From: Solirubrobacterales bacterium
GTDB taxonomy: Bacteria > Actinomycetota > Thermoleophilia > Solirubrobacterales > Solirubrobacteraceae
Assembly (NCBI GenBank): GCA_019240015.1
Contig: JAFAZB010000220.1
Coordinates: 1-16,793, forward strand
Length of the DNA stretch: 16,793 nucleotides
Direction: 5' to 3'
Part shown: positions 1-7,041 of the stretch, piece after piece
Position numbering within the stretch: the stretch's first letter is position 1
Layout of the letters: the number at the start of each line of letters is the position of its first letter
Notes under the pieces: generated by a model
What the model was told of the DNA's origin: nothing
What the model saw: the letters and a program-made list of their open reading frames with translations, nothing else
Database searches by the model: none
Position numbers and translations under genes: made by a program

Positions 1-135
1 GCCGCAGCCCACGTCGCAGACCGATCTCGGTCGCAGGAGCTCCAGCACGATCGGCACCAGCGAGCGAGCCGATCGCTCTGCCGAGCGCTCCACGTTCTCG
101 TAGTATTCGGGGACGTACAGGTGACGCCCGGGCAT
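1..135 (-). CDS. Class I SAM-dependent methyltransferase, N-terminal fragment
   Basis: Reading leftward from an ATG at 135, 45 codons stay open to the window edge. The last residues (38-45) read SVCDVGCG, the glycine-rich motif I (D-x-G-C-G) that binds S-adenosylmethionine in class I methyltransferases. The N-terminus (MPGRHLYVPEYYENVER) has the tyrosine-rich look of small methyltransferases in glycan clusters. An AGGAG lies 12 bases upstream (148-152), a slightly long spacing. The gene diverges from the glycosyltransferase-like gene at 198. Only the first strand and loop of the fold are visible, so substrate and full length cannot be told. The family call is fairly firm; any role in glycan methylation is inferred from context. 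Confidence 0.72.
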   Translation of the reverse strand, partial: MPGRHLYVPEYYENVERSAERSARSLVPIVLELLRPRSVCDVGCG

Positions 136-147
136 GGTTCGACGCGA

Positions 148-152
148 CTCCT
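148..152 (-). promoter_or_regulatory. Ribosome binding site of the left-edge methyltransferase
   Basis: On the minus strand this reads AGGAG, followed by 12 bases and then ATG. The spacing is a little long, but it supports the ATG at 135 as the start, since no other in-frame start has a better site. Confidence 0.4.
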
Positions 153-197
153 CTGGGTGGCCTGTGGCTAGTCTGGCAGGCGAGGGTGCCCTAGGTC

Positions 198-1301
198 GTG
201 ACACCACCTGTGCGATTTTTCATACCTCCCGGCGAGTGGCCGGTCGATGTTCCATCCAGCGCGCGCGAGTACTGGCCGTGGACGCTGAGAGAGGGTCTCG
301 AGTACGCCTCGGGACGCTATGTCACCACGGTTCGCACGTGCCTGGAGCTGCAGGCGGTGGGGTTTCCCTGTGAGTTGACCAATACGGTGACACCGGACGC
401 GCTGATCGTCACCCACGTCGACTTTCTCCCTCACACACCCGGCGAAGCTCCCTGGAATCGACGGGCGAGGTTCGAGAGCTGGCTGCGGGACAGCTTCATC
501 GTCTGCTACCAGGCCGACCGTCCCAGGTATCCGTACGCCGACCTTCGCCTGGTGCAGAATCGTGCGGATGCGGTGGGGACGGGCGTTCCCGGCTGGCTCC
601 GCCGCCTGCGCCCACCGCTGACGTACATGCCCTACTGGACCCAGCCAGGGCTGCTCCCGCGCAATCCTGACCGAGGTGAGGAGTTCGTGAACGTGGCCTT
701 CTTCGGCAATCCCGGGGAAAGCGACCCGAGTCTCGTCGACCCCGCCTGGGTGGCCCGCATGGGTCGCATGGGATTTCGCTTCCAGATCAATCAGGTCGCC
801 CGTTGGCACGACTACCGAGACGTCGACGCGGTCCTGGCGGTCCGTGGTTTCGACTACCAGGGAGAGTGGTTCTGGAAGCCGCCGACGAAGCTCTTCAACG
901 CATGGCTGGCGGGCGTGCCGGCGGTGCTCGGTCGAGAGTCGGCATATCGCGCCGAGCGCGAGAGCGAGCTGGACTACATCGAAGTACGCTCCCGGGCTGA
1001 GGTCGAGGCGGCGCTGATGGCGCTACGCGAGAAGCCGGAATTGCGGGCCGCGATCGTGGCGCAAGGACAACAGCGGGCGCAGCGGGTCAACGCCGAGGCG
1101 ATCACGGCGTGCTGGCGTCAATTCCTGGAGCATCAGGCATATCCGGCATATGAGCGCTGGAGACGGTCCTCCACGTTCGCGCGACGCGCCTGGCGCCTAC
1201 GCGACGGCGCCCGGACGCGGGCCGAGACGATCGCCCAGACGCTGCGCGTTGCCAGTCATGGATCGCGCGAGTCGCTCCGCCATCGCAAGGACTGGAACTA
1301 G
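198..1301 (+). CDS. Glycosyltransferase-like protein (GT-B C-terminal half)
   Basis: A 367-residue protein with a GTG start at 198 and a TAG stop. I do not recognise a named family with certainty. Residues 226-250 (WKPPTKLF, then NAWLAGVPAVLG) resemble the donor-site helix of GT-B glycosyltransferases, where a lysine/proline turn precedes a 'K-x-x-x-A-x-x-x-G-x-P' stretch. The following 265-285 segment (RAEVEAALMALREKPELRA) resembles the late helices where these proteins count residues per sugar chain. No signal peptide or membrane span is evident, so it is probably cytoplasmic. The N-terminal half lacks the usual glycine-rich GT4 opening, so it could be a divergent family. It stands alone on the plus strand, divergent from the partial methyltransferase and convergent with the exporter ATPase gene. 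Glycan transfer is inferred from the C-terminal pattern and the neighbourhood. Confidence 0.6.
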   Translation: MTPPVRFFIPPGEWPVDVPSSAREYWPWTLREGLEYASGRYVTTVRTCLELQAVGFPCELTNTVTPDALIVTHVDFLPHTPGEAPWNRRARFESWLRDSFIVCYQADRPRYPYADLRLVQNRADAVGTGVPGWLRRLRPPLTYMPYWTQPGLLPRNPDRGEEFVNVAFFGNPGESDPSLVDPAWVARMGRMGFRFQINQVARWHDYRDVDAVLAVRGFDYQGEWFWKPPTKLFNAWLAGVPAVLGRESAYRAERESELDYIEVRSRAEVEAALMALREKPELRAAIVAQGQQRAQRVNAEAITACWRQFLEHQAYPAYERWRRSSTFARRAWRLRDGARTRAETIAQTLRVASHGSRESLRHRKDWN

Positions 1302-1343
1302 GCTGGCTCGTGCGCGATACCGCGGCCGCGACCCGGTCCGCGT

Positions 1344-1383
1344 TCGGTCGGTAGCTCGCCGCGCCGGTGCGCCAGCTGACCGA
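1344..1383. terminator. Imperfect stem-loop between convergent genes, possible bidirectional terminator
   Basis: The 94-base gap between the convergent stops (1301 and 1396) contains nested inverted repeats. TCGGTC (1344-1349) pairs with GACCGA (1378-1383), AGCT (1353-1356) with AGCT (1374-1377), and GCGC (1361-1364) with GCGC (1369-1372) around a CGGT loop. The arms are separated by a 3-base bulge and an asymmetric internal loop (CGCC against C). There is no T-tract on either side, so it is not a textbook intrinsic terminator. Its place between convergent genes makes a transcription-ending role plausible. Confidence 0.35.
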
Positions 1384-1395
1384 TGAGGGCGGTCG

Positions 1396-2631
1396 CTAGC
1401 GCTCCCGCCGGCCCCGGCTGCTCGCGGCGTAGACGGCCGCCTGCCCAGGCTCATCGAAGTGCCAGATGCACTTTGGCTGGACGGGCCCCACGGTCGAGGC
1501 GGCCTGATGGCTGCTCGACATGCCCGCGACGTCGAACGCCAAGCACTGCTCCTCGACGAAGATGTGCTCCCAATCGTCTCCGAACCAAACCGATAGTCGA
1601 TAGGTGCCGTCGAGCAACTTCGGTTCGATCAGGCTCGCGGTGATCGTGCCCGAGAGCCGTGCTCCGATCCTGGGCTGGCGAAGGACCTGCGGATCCCCGC
1701 CCGTGATCGGCCTGCCGGCATGGTCGCTGATCACGACCCCGAGCAGCGGCGGGTTCAGCGGCTCCTTCAGCTCGTAGTCGAGCGAGATATCGATCCGGTC
1801 GCCGACCTGACGCACGCCGAGTCGCCGCACCGGACCCGTCGGGTAGTGAACCTCGCTCTCGGTCTGGCGTTCCAGGTAGCGATCGACCGCGGTGCGGACA
1901 TCCTCGATCCCGTGCTCGCTCACCCCGTGGACCAGCAAGATCGCCTTGTTGCACAGCTGCTCGATCGTGGCCATCCCGTGGCTCACGAACAGGACCGTGC
2001 GTCCCGTGCCGGCGACCTCGCCCATCTTGCCGAGGCACTTGCGCTGAAAAGCCGCGTCCCCGACCGCCAGCACCTCATCGACGATCAACACGTCGGGATC
2101 GAGATGTGCCGCGACCGCAAACGCCAACCTCACATACATGCCCGACGAGTAGAACTTCACCGGCGTGTCGAGGAACTGCTCGATCTCCGAGAATTCGACG
2201 ATCTCATCGAACTTTCGGTTGATCTCCCTGCCGGTCATCCCCAGGATCGCACCGTTCAAGTAGATGTTCTCCCGACCGGTCAGCTCGACGTGAAAGCCCG
2301 TGCCGACCTCCAGCAGGCTGGCGACCCGTCCCCGGATTCGGACCTCGCCTTCGGTCGGATCGACGATCCGGGAGAGGATCTTCAGCAGGGTCGACTTGCC
2401 CGAACCGTTGCGACCGATGATCCCGAGGACGTCGCCCTCCTCGACCGTGAACGAGAGATCGCGAAGCGCCCAGAACTGCTCGTGGGAGGGACCTTGCCTG
2501 CCCGTCAGCCGGGACAGCGGGCGCTGGAAGAGGTCGACCAGAGCGTCACGGAGCGTCGGGTTGATCGATCTTGCCTCATGCGAGATTCGGTACTCCTTCC
2601 CCAGCCCTGATACCTCTATCGCGCGGCTCAT
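1396..2631 (-). CDS. wzt: ABC polysaccharide exporter ATPase (Wzt-type) with C-terminal domain
   Basis: A 411-residue ATPase that would power export of a lipid-linked polysaccharide across the inner membrane with the Wzm-type permease encoded just upstream. Walker A is GRNGSGKST (73-81), the ABC signature is YSSGM (161-165), Walker B is VLIVDEVL (181-188) with the DEVLAVGD form usual in polysaccharide and teichoic-acid exporters, and the switch histidine lies in SH (217-218). After the nucleotide-binding domain, residues from about 265 to 390 form a separate beta-rich-looking region, as in O-antigen Wzt proteins whose C-terminal domain binds the modified chain end. The frame stays open far upstream, but the ATG at 2631 overlaps the permease stop as ATGA, which fixes the start and implies translational coupling. 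The last 15 or so residues are arginine-rich. Function is secure; the glycan recognised is unknown. Confidence 0.93.
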   Translation of the reverse strand: MSRAIEVSGLGKEYRISHEARSINPTLRDALVDLFQRPLSRLTGRQGPSHEQFWALRDLSFTVEEGDVLGIIGRNGSGKSTLLKILSRIVDPTEGEVRIRGRVASLLEVGTGFHVELTGRENIYLNGAILGMTGREINRKFDEIVEFSEIEQFLDTPVKFYSSGMYVRLAFAVAAHLDPDVLIVDEVLAVGDAAFQRKCLGKMGEVAGTGRTVLFVSHGMATIEQLCNKAILLVHGVSEHGIEDVRTAVDRYLERQTESEVHYPTGPVRRLGVRQVGDRIDISLDYELKEPLNPPLLGVVISDHAGRPITGGDPQVLRQPRIGARLSGTITASLIEPKLLDGTYRLSVWFGDDWEHIFVEEQCLAFDVAGMSSSHQAASTVGPVQPKCIWHFDEPGQAAVYAASSRGRRER

Positions 2632-3458
2632 ATGATGTCCGCGAATCGCTTCTCGGACCTGGCGAAGTAACTCAGACCGAGCGCCAGCACGATCACCGCC
2701 GACACGCAGGAGAGGCCGAGCTGACCCCAGTGAATCGACCCCTGGCCGATCAGCCCGGCGCGCATCGTGGAGATCACACCTGCCATCGGGTTGAGGTTCA
2801 CGATCCACACGAAGCGATGCGGAAAGCTGCTGAGTGGATAGATGACCGGGGTCATGAACATCATCAGCTGGACCAGAAATGGCATCGCGGTGCGCACGTC
2901 CCGATACTTCACGTTGACCGCCGCGAGCAGGATCCCCACTCCCACCGCGAAGATCAGGCTGAGGACCAGCATCGGGACGATCAGCAGCAGCCCCACAACG
3001 CTTGGGGTGCTGCCGTAATAGATCATCAGACACACGAAGATCACGAACGCGAAGCTGAAGTCGACGATCCCGAGCAACGAGGACGACACGGGCGGGATCA
3101 CCCGCGGGAAGTAGATCTTCGTGATCACGCTCTGGTGGTTCACCAGGCTGTTGCTCATCGCCGTGACCACGGTTGAGAAGTAGTTCCAGAACAGCAGGCC
3201 GCTGTAGGCGAAGATCGCGTACGGAACGTTGCCGGAGCTGACGCCCGCCACGTTGTGGAAGAAGACGGTGAACACCAGCATCGCCGCGAGCGGCTGGATG
3301 ATCGCCCAGCCGGCCCCGATCAGCGTCTGGCGGTAGCGGACCTTGACGTCACGCCAGGTGAAAAAGTAGAACAGCTCTCGAAAGCTCCACAGCTCGCGGG
3401 GATCCAGGGCGCGCCGGCGGCCCGCCTGGATCACCACCTCGCTAGTTTGAGACGTCAT
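2628..3458 (-). CDS. wzm: ABC-2 type polysaccharide export permease (Wzm-type)
   Basis: A 276-residue membrane subunit of the exporter. The cytoplasmic N-terminal helix ends in WRDVKVRYRQT (35-45), a conserved lead-in of the Wzm/TagG/KpsM family. About six hydrophobic spans follow (roughly 51-70, 79-100, 128-148, 155-180, 193-209 and 248-266). KYRDVR (184-189) and NLNPM (221-225) are further family hallmarks. I start at the ATG at 3458 because an AGGAG sits nine bases upstream; a GTG at 3482 would add eight residues without a comparable site. The stop overlaps the ATPase start as ATGA, so the two subunits should be made in fixed proportion. The glycosyltransferase gene upstream ends 59 bases before this start. 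Family call is firm; whether the cargo is O-antigen-like, capsular or teichoic-acid-like cannot be read from the permease. Confidence 0.93.
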   Translation of the reverse strand: MTSQTSEVVIQAGRRRALDPRELWSFRELFYFFTWRDVKVRYRQTLIGAGWAIIQPLAAMLVFTVFFHNVAGVSSGNVPYAIFAYSGLLFWNYFSTVVTAMSNSLVNHQSVITKIYFPRVIPPVSSSLLGIVDFSFAFVIFVCLMIYYGSTPSVVGLLLIVPMLVLSLIFAVGVGILLAAVNVKYRDVRTAMPFLVQLMMFMTPVIYPLSSFPHRFVWIVNLNPMAGVISTMRAGLIGQGSIHWGQLGLSCVSAVIVLALGLSYFARSEKRFADII

Positions 3459-3467
3459 CTCGCTGCG

Positions 3468-3472
3468 CTCCT
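3468..3472 (-). promoter_or_regulatory. Ribosome binding site that decides the permease start
   Basis: The minus strand reads AGGAG, then nine bases, then ATG at 3458. This is the strongest Shine-Dalgarno match near the gene and favours the ATG over the upstream GTG at 3482. Confidence 0.6.
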
Positions 3473-3517
3473 GTCGCCCCACGCGGGCAGCGGGCCGGAA
3501 TCTGGACAGAAGTCATG

Positions 3518-4837
3518 TTAACCCAGCGTCGGCGAGCCGGATCCGGGTCCACCGGCTCCGGCACCGTGGGCGAAGCTGGCGATCGCCTCCTGATAGACCG
3601 CGACCCGCCGGTCCAAGCTCTCGCCGACCGACAGCTTGCCCTCGGTGGTGAGTGCCCGCGCCGCTGAGCCGGCCTGCGCGGCGGCCTCGGGGTCCTCGAG
3701 GTAGCGCCCCAGCTGCTGCGCCAGCGCGGCGTCGTCCCCGACCCCCACCACCGCCCCCGCTCCCGCCGCAGCCACCAACTCGGCGTAGCCCACGCCGTTC
3801 GAGCACACCAGTGGGCGTCCCGCTGCCAGCGCCTCCAGGCCGGCGAACGGAAACGAGTCGAACCAGCTGGGCAGCGCCACGACACGCGCCCTTCCGTACC
3901 ATGAGATCACTTCCTCCCGGGCGACTCCCGCGACGACGCGGCAGGGAGCGCCCCGCTCGGTCGCCCGCTCGCGCAGCCACTGGTCGTACGGCAACCCGTC
4001 GCGGGTGCCGTAGGAGTCGCCGATCAGCACGACCTCGAGGTCGGGAAACTCAGTCACGAGCCTCGCGGCCGCGTCGACCAGAACTTCCCCGGCTTTCCTG
4101 GCCTCGAGCCGTCCCACCTGCACCACGAGGCGACCGGTGCTGCGCACATCCGGCGTTTGCGACCAGGGCTCCGGCGACACGGCGTATGGCACCACTTTGA
4201 TCCGGTCGACGATCGACGAGTAGACGGGCTCGTGGACGTAGGCCCTGGCGAGCAGCGGCGCGGGAACCGTGAAAGCAGCTGCCCTGCGCCCCTGGAACGC
4301 GGTCAGCGCGTTCAGCACCTTGACAAAGGGCGTGAGGTAGTTGGCCGTCTCCTCGCCCGCCGCGAGCGTGTCGGGGAGCCCGAGCAGCCGCACGAGCAGG
4401 GGCCATCCTGCGCTGTGGGCGGTCAACACCAGCGGGCGGGGCTGAAATAGGGCGAACAGCAGCGTCGACCGTGGATAAGTGGATGCCTCGATCACGTCCA
4501 CGTCGATCCCAAGGCGGCGGTACTCGACGTAGTTCGACAGCGACAGCCGCAGGAAGTAGGACAGCTCGGCATCACGAACCGACAGCCAGCTGTGTACGTC
4601 GCTCAGCCCGGGCTGCCTGAGCAGTCGCTGCAGGCCTCTGACTCGCAGCTCTCCGCGAAAGTGAACGTGGACGCCCTCGATCGTCTCATCACGGGGCTGC
4701 TGCCACTGCACGCACGAGAGCACGTGAACCTCGTGTCCCGCACGGGCGAGCTGACGGGTCACATCGATCGTGAATGTGCCAACGCCGTCCCAGTGCTGCC
4801 CCCCGGCGTACTGTTGTTCGACGAACAGGATCCGCAT
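3518..4837 (-). CDS. GT4 family glycosyltransferase (paralogue A)
   Basis: A 439-residue GT-B fold retaining glycosyltransferase, expected to be cytoplasmic or peripheral at the membrane and to add a sugar to the growing glycan. It opens with MRILFVEQQY and a glycine-rich loop (GVGTFT, 18-23), the acceptor-side Rossmann start. The donor side has VGRLEARKAG (241-250), with R and K placed to bind the diphosphate, and WFDSFPFAGLEALAAGRP (325-342), the E-x7-E region with Asp in place of the first Glu, as in many 'FDxFP' GT4 enzymes. It aligns along its length with the protein at 5799-7037: both have GHEVHVL near residue 35 and QRLL at residues 70-73. The ATG at 4837 follows the deacetylase stop by 15 bases. 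The tail after about residue 420 is Gly/Ala/Pro-rich and probably disordered. Donor and acceptor are unknown. Confidence 0.9.
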   Translation of the reverse strand: MRILFVEQQYAGGQHWDGVGTFTIDVTRQLARAGHEVHVLSCVQWQQPRDETIEGVHVHFRGELRVRGLQRLLRQPGLSDVHSWLSVRDAELSYFLRLSLSNYVEYRRLGIDVDVIEASTYPRSTLLFALFQPRPLVLTAHSAGWPLLVRLLGLPDTLAAGEETANYLTPFVKVLNALTAFQGRRAAAFTVPAPLLARAYVHEPVYSSIVDRIKVVPYAVSPEPWSQTPDVRSTGRLVVQVGRLEARKAGEVLVDAAARLVTEFPDLEVVLIGDSYGTRDGLPYDQWLRERATERGAPCRVVAGVAREEVISWYGRARVVALPSWFDSFPFAGLEALAAGRPLVCSNGVGYAELVAAAGAGAVVGVGDDAALAQQLGRYLEDPEAAAQAGSAARALTTEGKLSVGESLDRRVAVYQEAIASFAHGAGAGGPGSGSPTLG

Positions 4838-4852
4838 CGGAGTGTCAGCTCA

Positions 4853-5767
4853 TCAGATCGAGTGCTCACCGGGAACCGGAAAGAACAGCTCGTACCTGGT
4901 CAGGAACACGTTCACGAACTCCGGCCCGAGAAATCCCCAGTCCTGCTCGCCGGTGAAGTTGGTGACCTGTGAGCGATGCGCCATCACCGCCCGCCGTTTG
5001 GGGTCCAGGAACGGGCCGCTGGCCACCCTCACCGGGTGCAGCCTCGCCACGCTCAGCACCGGCTCGGCGACTCGATAGAGCAGCCGGGAGAGGGGCCCGC
5101 GGGCGGCCTGGGGAGTCTCATCGATCGTGGGACGGCCCGCCAACGCCGCTCGATCGGGCGACCAGGGACCATCGAACAGGTACCAGACCGGGTACTCGGC
5201 GAGCGTCCCCCGATACCGCGTCTCGGCCACCAGCTGCCGAGCGATCCGATTCAGGATCTTGTGGTCGGGGTGGTAGTCGAGCGCCGTGTTGACGAGGATC
5301 TCATCGGGGGCGTACTCGTCGATCAGCTCGGCCAGCAGCCCCCGGACCCGCTCGACGGCCTCGGCGCAGCGCAGATGGGGGAGCGCGGGCTGGACGACAT
5401 GGTCGGAGGGGACGCCGAGGATCTCGCACGCCTCGATCGCCTCATGTCGGCGCACGGCCCCTAGCTGCTCCGGGGTCAGGGCGCGAGAGGAAGGGTTGGC
5501 GTTCCTGCCGTCGGTTGCGATCAGCACCCGTACGGACGCGCCGCCGTGAGCCTTGCGCGCGATCGTGGCGCCGCAGCCGAACGTCTCGTCGTCAGGGTGC
5601 GCGGCGAGCACCAGCGAGGAGCGATTCGAGGTGGTCGAGGTCCAGTCTCGGCTCGCCGCGACCAGGGCCCGCCGCCAGCGACGCTGGACCATGTTCTCCG
5701 TCTCGCGCAGGCAGGAGCGGAGGCGTGCCCGTGCCCGCTTCGGCAAACTGTCGGCGGGCGGGCTCAT
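4853..5767 (-). CDS. PIG-L/LmbE-type N-acetyl sugar deacetylase
   Basis: A zinc-dependent deacetylase of up to 304 residues, of the family that removes acetyl from GlcNAc-type sugars (PIG-L, MshB, BshB). The AHPDDE metal motif is at 56-61, RRHEAIEACEILG at 107-119, and HPDH at 166-169 supplies the other ligands. Family members usually have AHPDDE within 10-15 residues of the start, so the first 40-50 residues, arginine-rich here, are either an extension or partly untranslated. An alternative ATG at 5692 (codon 26) has GGAG only three bases away. The ATG at 5767 lacks a clear ribosome site, so the start is uncertain. It is first in the leftward operon with the GT4 enzyme and exporter, so a role in trimming an N-acetyl group of the glycan or its precursor is likely. 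A small-thiol role is possible but less supported by context. Confidence 0.88.
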   Translation of the reverse strand: MSPPADSLPKRARARLRSCLRETENMVQRRWRRALVAASRDWTSTTSNRSSLVLAAHPDDETFGCGATIARKAHGGASVRVLIATDGRNANPSSRALTPEQLGAVRRHEAIEACEILGVPSDHVVQPALPHLRCAEAVERVRGLLAELIDEYAPDEILVNTALDYHPDHKILNRIARQLVAETRYRGTLAEYPVWYLFDGPWSPDRAALAGRPTIDETPQAARGPLSRLLYRVAEPVLSVARLHPVRVASGPFLDPKRRAVMAHRSQVTNFTGEQDWGFLGPEFVNVFLTRYELFFPVPGEHSI

Positions 5768-5785
5768 CGGCGTGCGTGTTCCCGC

Positions 5786-5792
5786 GGAAAGG
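5786..5792 (+). promoter_or_regulatory. Ribosome binding site supporting a TTG start
   Basis: GGAAAGG lies six bases upstream of TTG at 5799. It supports a non-ATG start giving MKILFLSHQY, which matches the paralogue's MRILFVEQQY residue for residue in position. Confidence 0.45.
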
Positions 5793-5798
5793 CTGACC

Positions 5799-7037
5799 TT
5801 GAAGATCCTGTTCCTATCCCACCAATACCCTCCTGAGTCGGGCTGGGGAGGGATCGCCTCCTACGTCGCGACGATCTCACGGGCGCTGGTGCGGCGAGGT
5901 CACGAGGTTCACGTGCTGTGCTGCTGGGGCCATCAGGAGCCCATCGACCGGGTCGAGGACGGAGTCGCTGTGCATCGGCGGCGCAACATGCGGTTGCGTG
6001 GCTCCCAGCGGCTACTAGGTGCCCCGGTGGTGAGTGCCGCGGCACGCCGTTTCCGGGTTCCGGCTGACCAAGTAGGGGCCAGCCCAAGCTGGCGGCTGGC
6101 GACGGCGGCGACGTGCTTTCGGGAGTACCGCCGGTTGGGAGTCGAGTTCGACGTCGTGGAGTCACCCGACTGGATGGCCGAGGGGCTGATGTTCGCGCTG
6201 CGGGGGTCGGTGCCACTGGTGGTGGACTTCAAAGGCAACCTCTTGACCTACGCCCACGGTGGCGGGCAGCAGCTGGGCTGGCACGGCCGGCTCTCGAATC
6301 AGCTCGAACGCACCACGGTGCTGGGGGGTACCGTACTCACCTCGCCCTCACTGTTGACGATGCAATTCCTAGCAGAAGCGGGCTGGAGGAAGGCATCCTC
6401 GGCGCGCGTGATCCGGCGCCCAGTGGACCTCCAGCAGTGGCAGGTCACCCCGGCACACAACACCCGGCCCGTGATCGTACAGATGGGTCGGCTCGAGACG
6501 GTCAAGGCACCCGACGTGCTGATCAGGGCGGCGGCGCTGCTCGCCGGGAAGGTTCCAGACGTGGAAGTGGTGTTCGTCGGCGCCACCAACGGCCAGATTG
6601 ACGGCCAGCCAGCCGGCGTGTCGTTGGAGCGGTTGGCCGCGAAGCTTGGGGTGCAGTGCCGGTTTGCGGGTCACGCCGCGTGGAGCGAAATGAGCAACTG
6701 GTACCAGCAGGCCCGCGTGATCGCGCTCGCGAGCCGCTTTGACAACTTCCCGAACGTCGGTCTGGAGGCGATGGCATCCGGGCGGCCGGTGGTCTGCTCC
6801 TCGCGCACCGGGCTGGCCGAACTCGCCGATGACGCTGATCGATCGCTCGCGGTCGTGCCGCCCGACGACCCAGCTGCGCTGGCGGATGCGCTGGAGCCGT
6901 ATCTAGCGGACAGCCGCTTCGCCGCCGAGGCGGGCGAGCAAGGCCGTGCCTGCGTGGAGCGCCTCTGCCACCCGCAGGTGATCGCCGCGCAACGCGAGCT
7001 CGCGTATGCCGACGCGGTCGACGGCGTGGCGGCTTGA
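5799..7037 (+). CDS. GT4 family glycosyltransferase (paralogue B), TTG start
   Basis: A 412-residue GT-B retaining glycosyltransferase. It opens MKILFLSHQYPPESGWGGI, the GT4 acceptor-side signature with the G-G loop. The donor side carries MGRLETVKAPDVL (229-241) and FDNFPNVGLEAMASGRP (314-330). I chose TTG at 5799 because it puts the protein start in register with paralogue A (QRLL at 70-73 in both) and has GGAAAGG upstream. The frame remains open back to 5553, but that part is antisense to the deacetylase and does not resemble GT4. A GTG at 5772 is possible but would add nine residues before the conserved start. It leads the rightward operon and ends four bases before the acyltransferase. 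Sugar specificity is unknown; similarity to A suggests a related linkage or substrate. Confidence 0.88.
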   Translation: MKILFLSHQYPPESGWGGIASYVATISRALVRRGHEVHVLCCWGHQEPIDRVEDGVAVHRRRNMRLRGSQRLLGAPVVSAAARRFRVPADQVGASPSWRLATAATCFREYRRLGVEFDVVESPDWMAEGLMFALRGSVPLVVDFKGNLLTYAHGGGQQLGWHGRLSNQLERTTVLGGTVLTSPSLLTMQFLAEAGWRKASSARVIRRPVDLQQWQVTPAHNTRPVIVQMGRLETVKAPDVLIRAAALLAGKVPDVEVVFVGATNGQIDGQPAGVSLERLAAKLGVQCRFAGHAAWSEMSNWYQQARVIALASRFDNFPNVGLEAMASGRPVVCSSRTGLAELADDADRSLAVVPPDDPAALADALEPYLADSRFAAEAGEQGRACVERLCHPQVIAAQRELAYADAVDGVAA

Positions 7038-7041
7038 TCGC

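Noticed and set aside
169..174. TAGTCT as a -10 box for the gene at 198
   Set aside because: It fits TAnnnT but has no plausible -35 partner, and such hexamers occur by chance.
1321..1330. CGCGGCCGCG palindrome as a protein-binding operator
   Set aside because: A ten-base GC-only palindrome is expected by chance in sequence this rich in GC. It is mentioned only as context for the hairpin.
1720..2610. Long plus-strand open frame opposite the exporter ATPase
   Set aside because: It is antisense to clear ABC motifs, is rich in Arg, Asp and His as shadow frames of high-GC genes are, and has no recognisable domain.
3459..3517. Terminator between the GT4 and the permease genes
   Set aside because: Only a weak CTG-CCC/GGG-CAG pairing was found, with no T-tract. 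The genes are probably co-transcribed.
5553..5798. N-terminal extension of the rightward GT4 enzyme
   Set aside because: The frame is open, but this part is antisense to the deacetylase and precedes the conserved GT4 start. The TTG at 5799 with GGAAAGG fits better.
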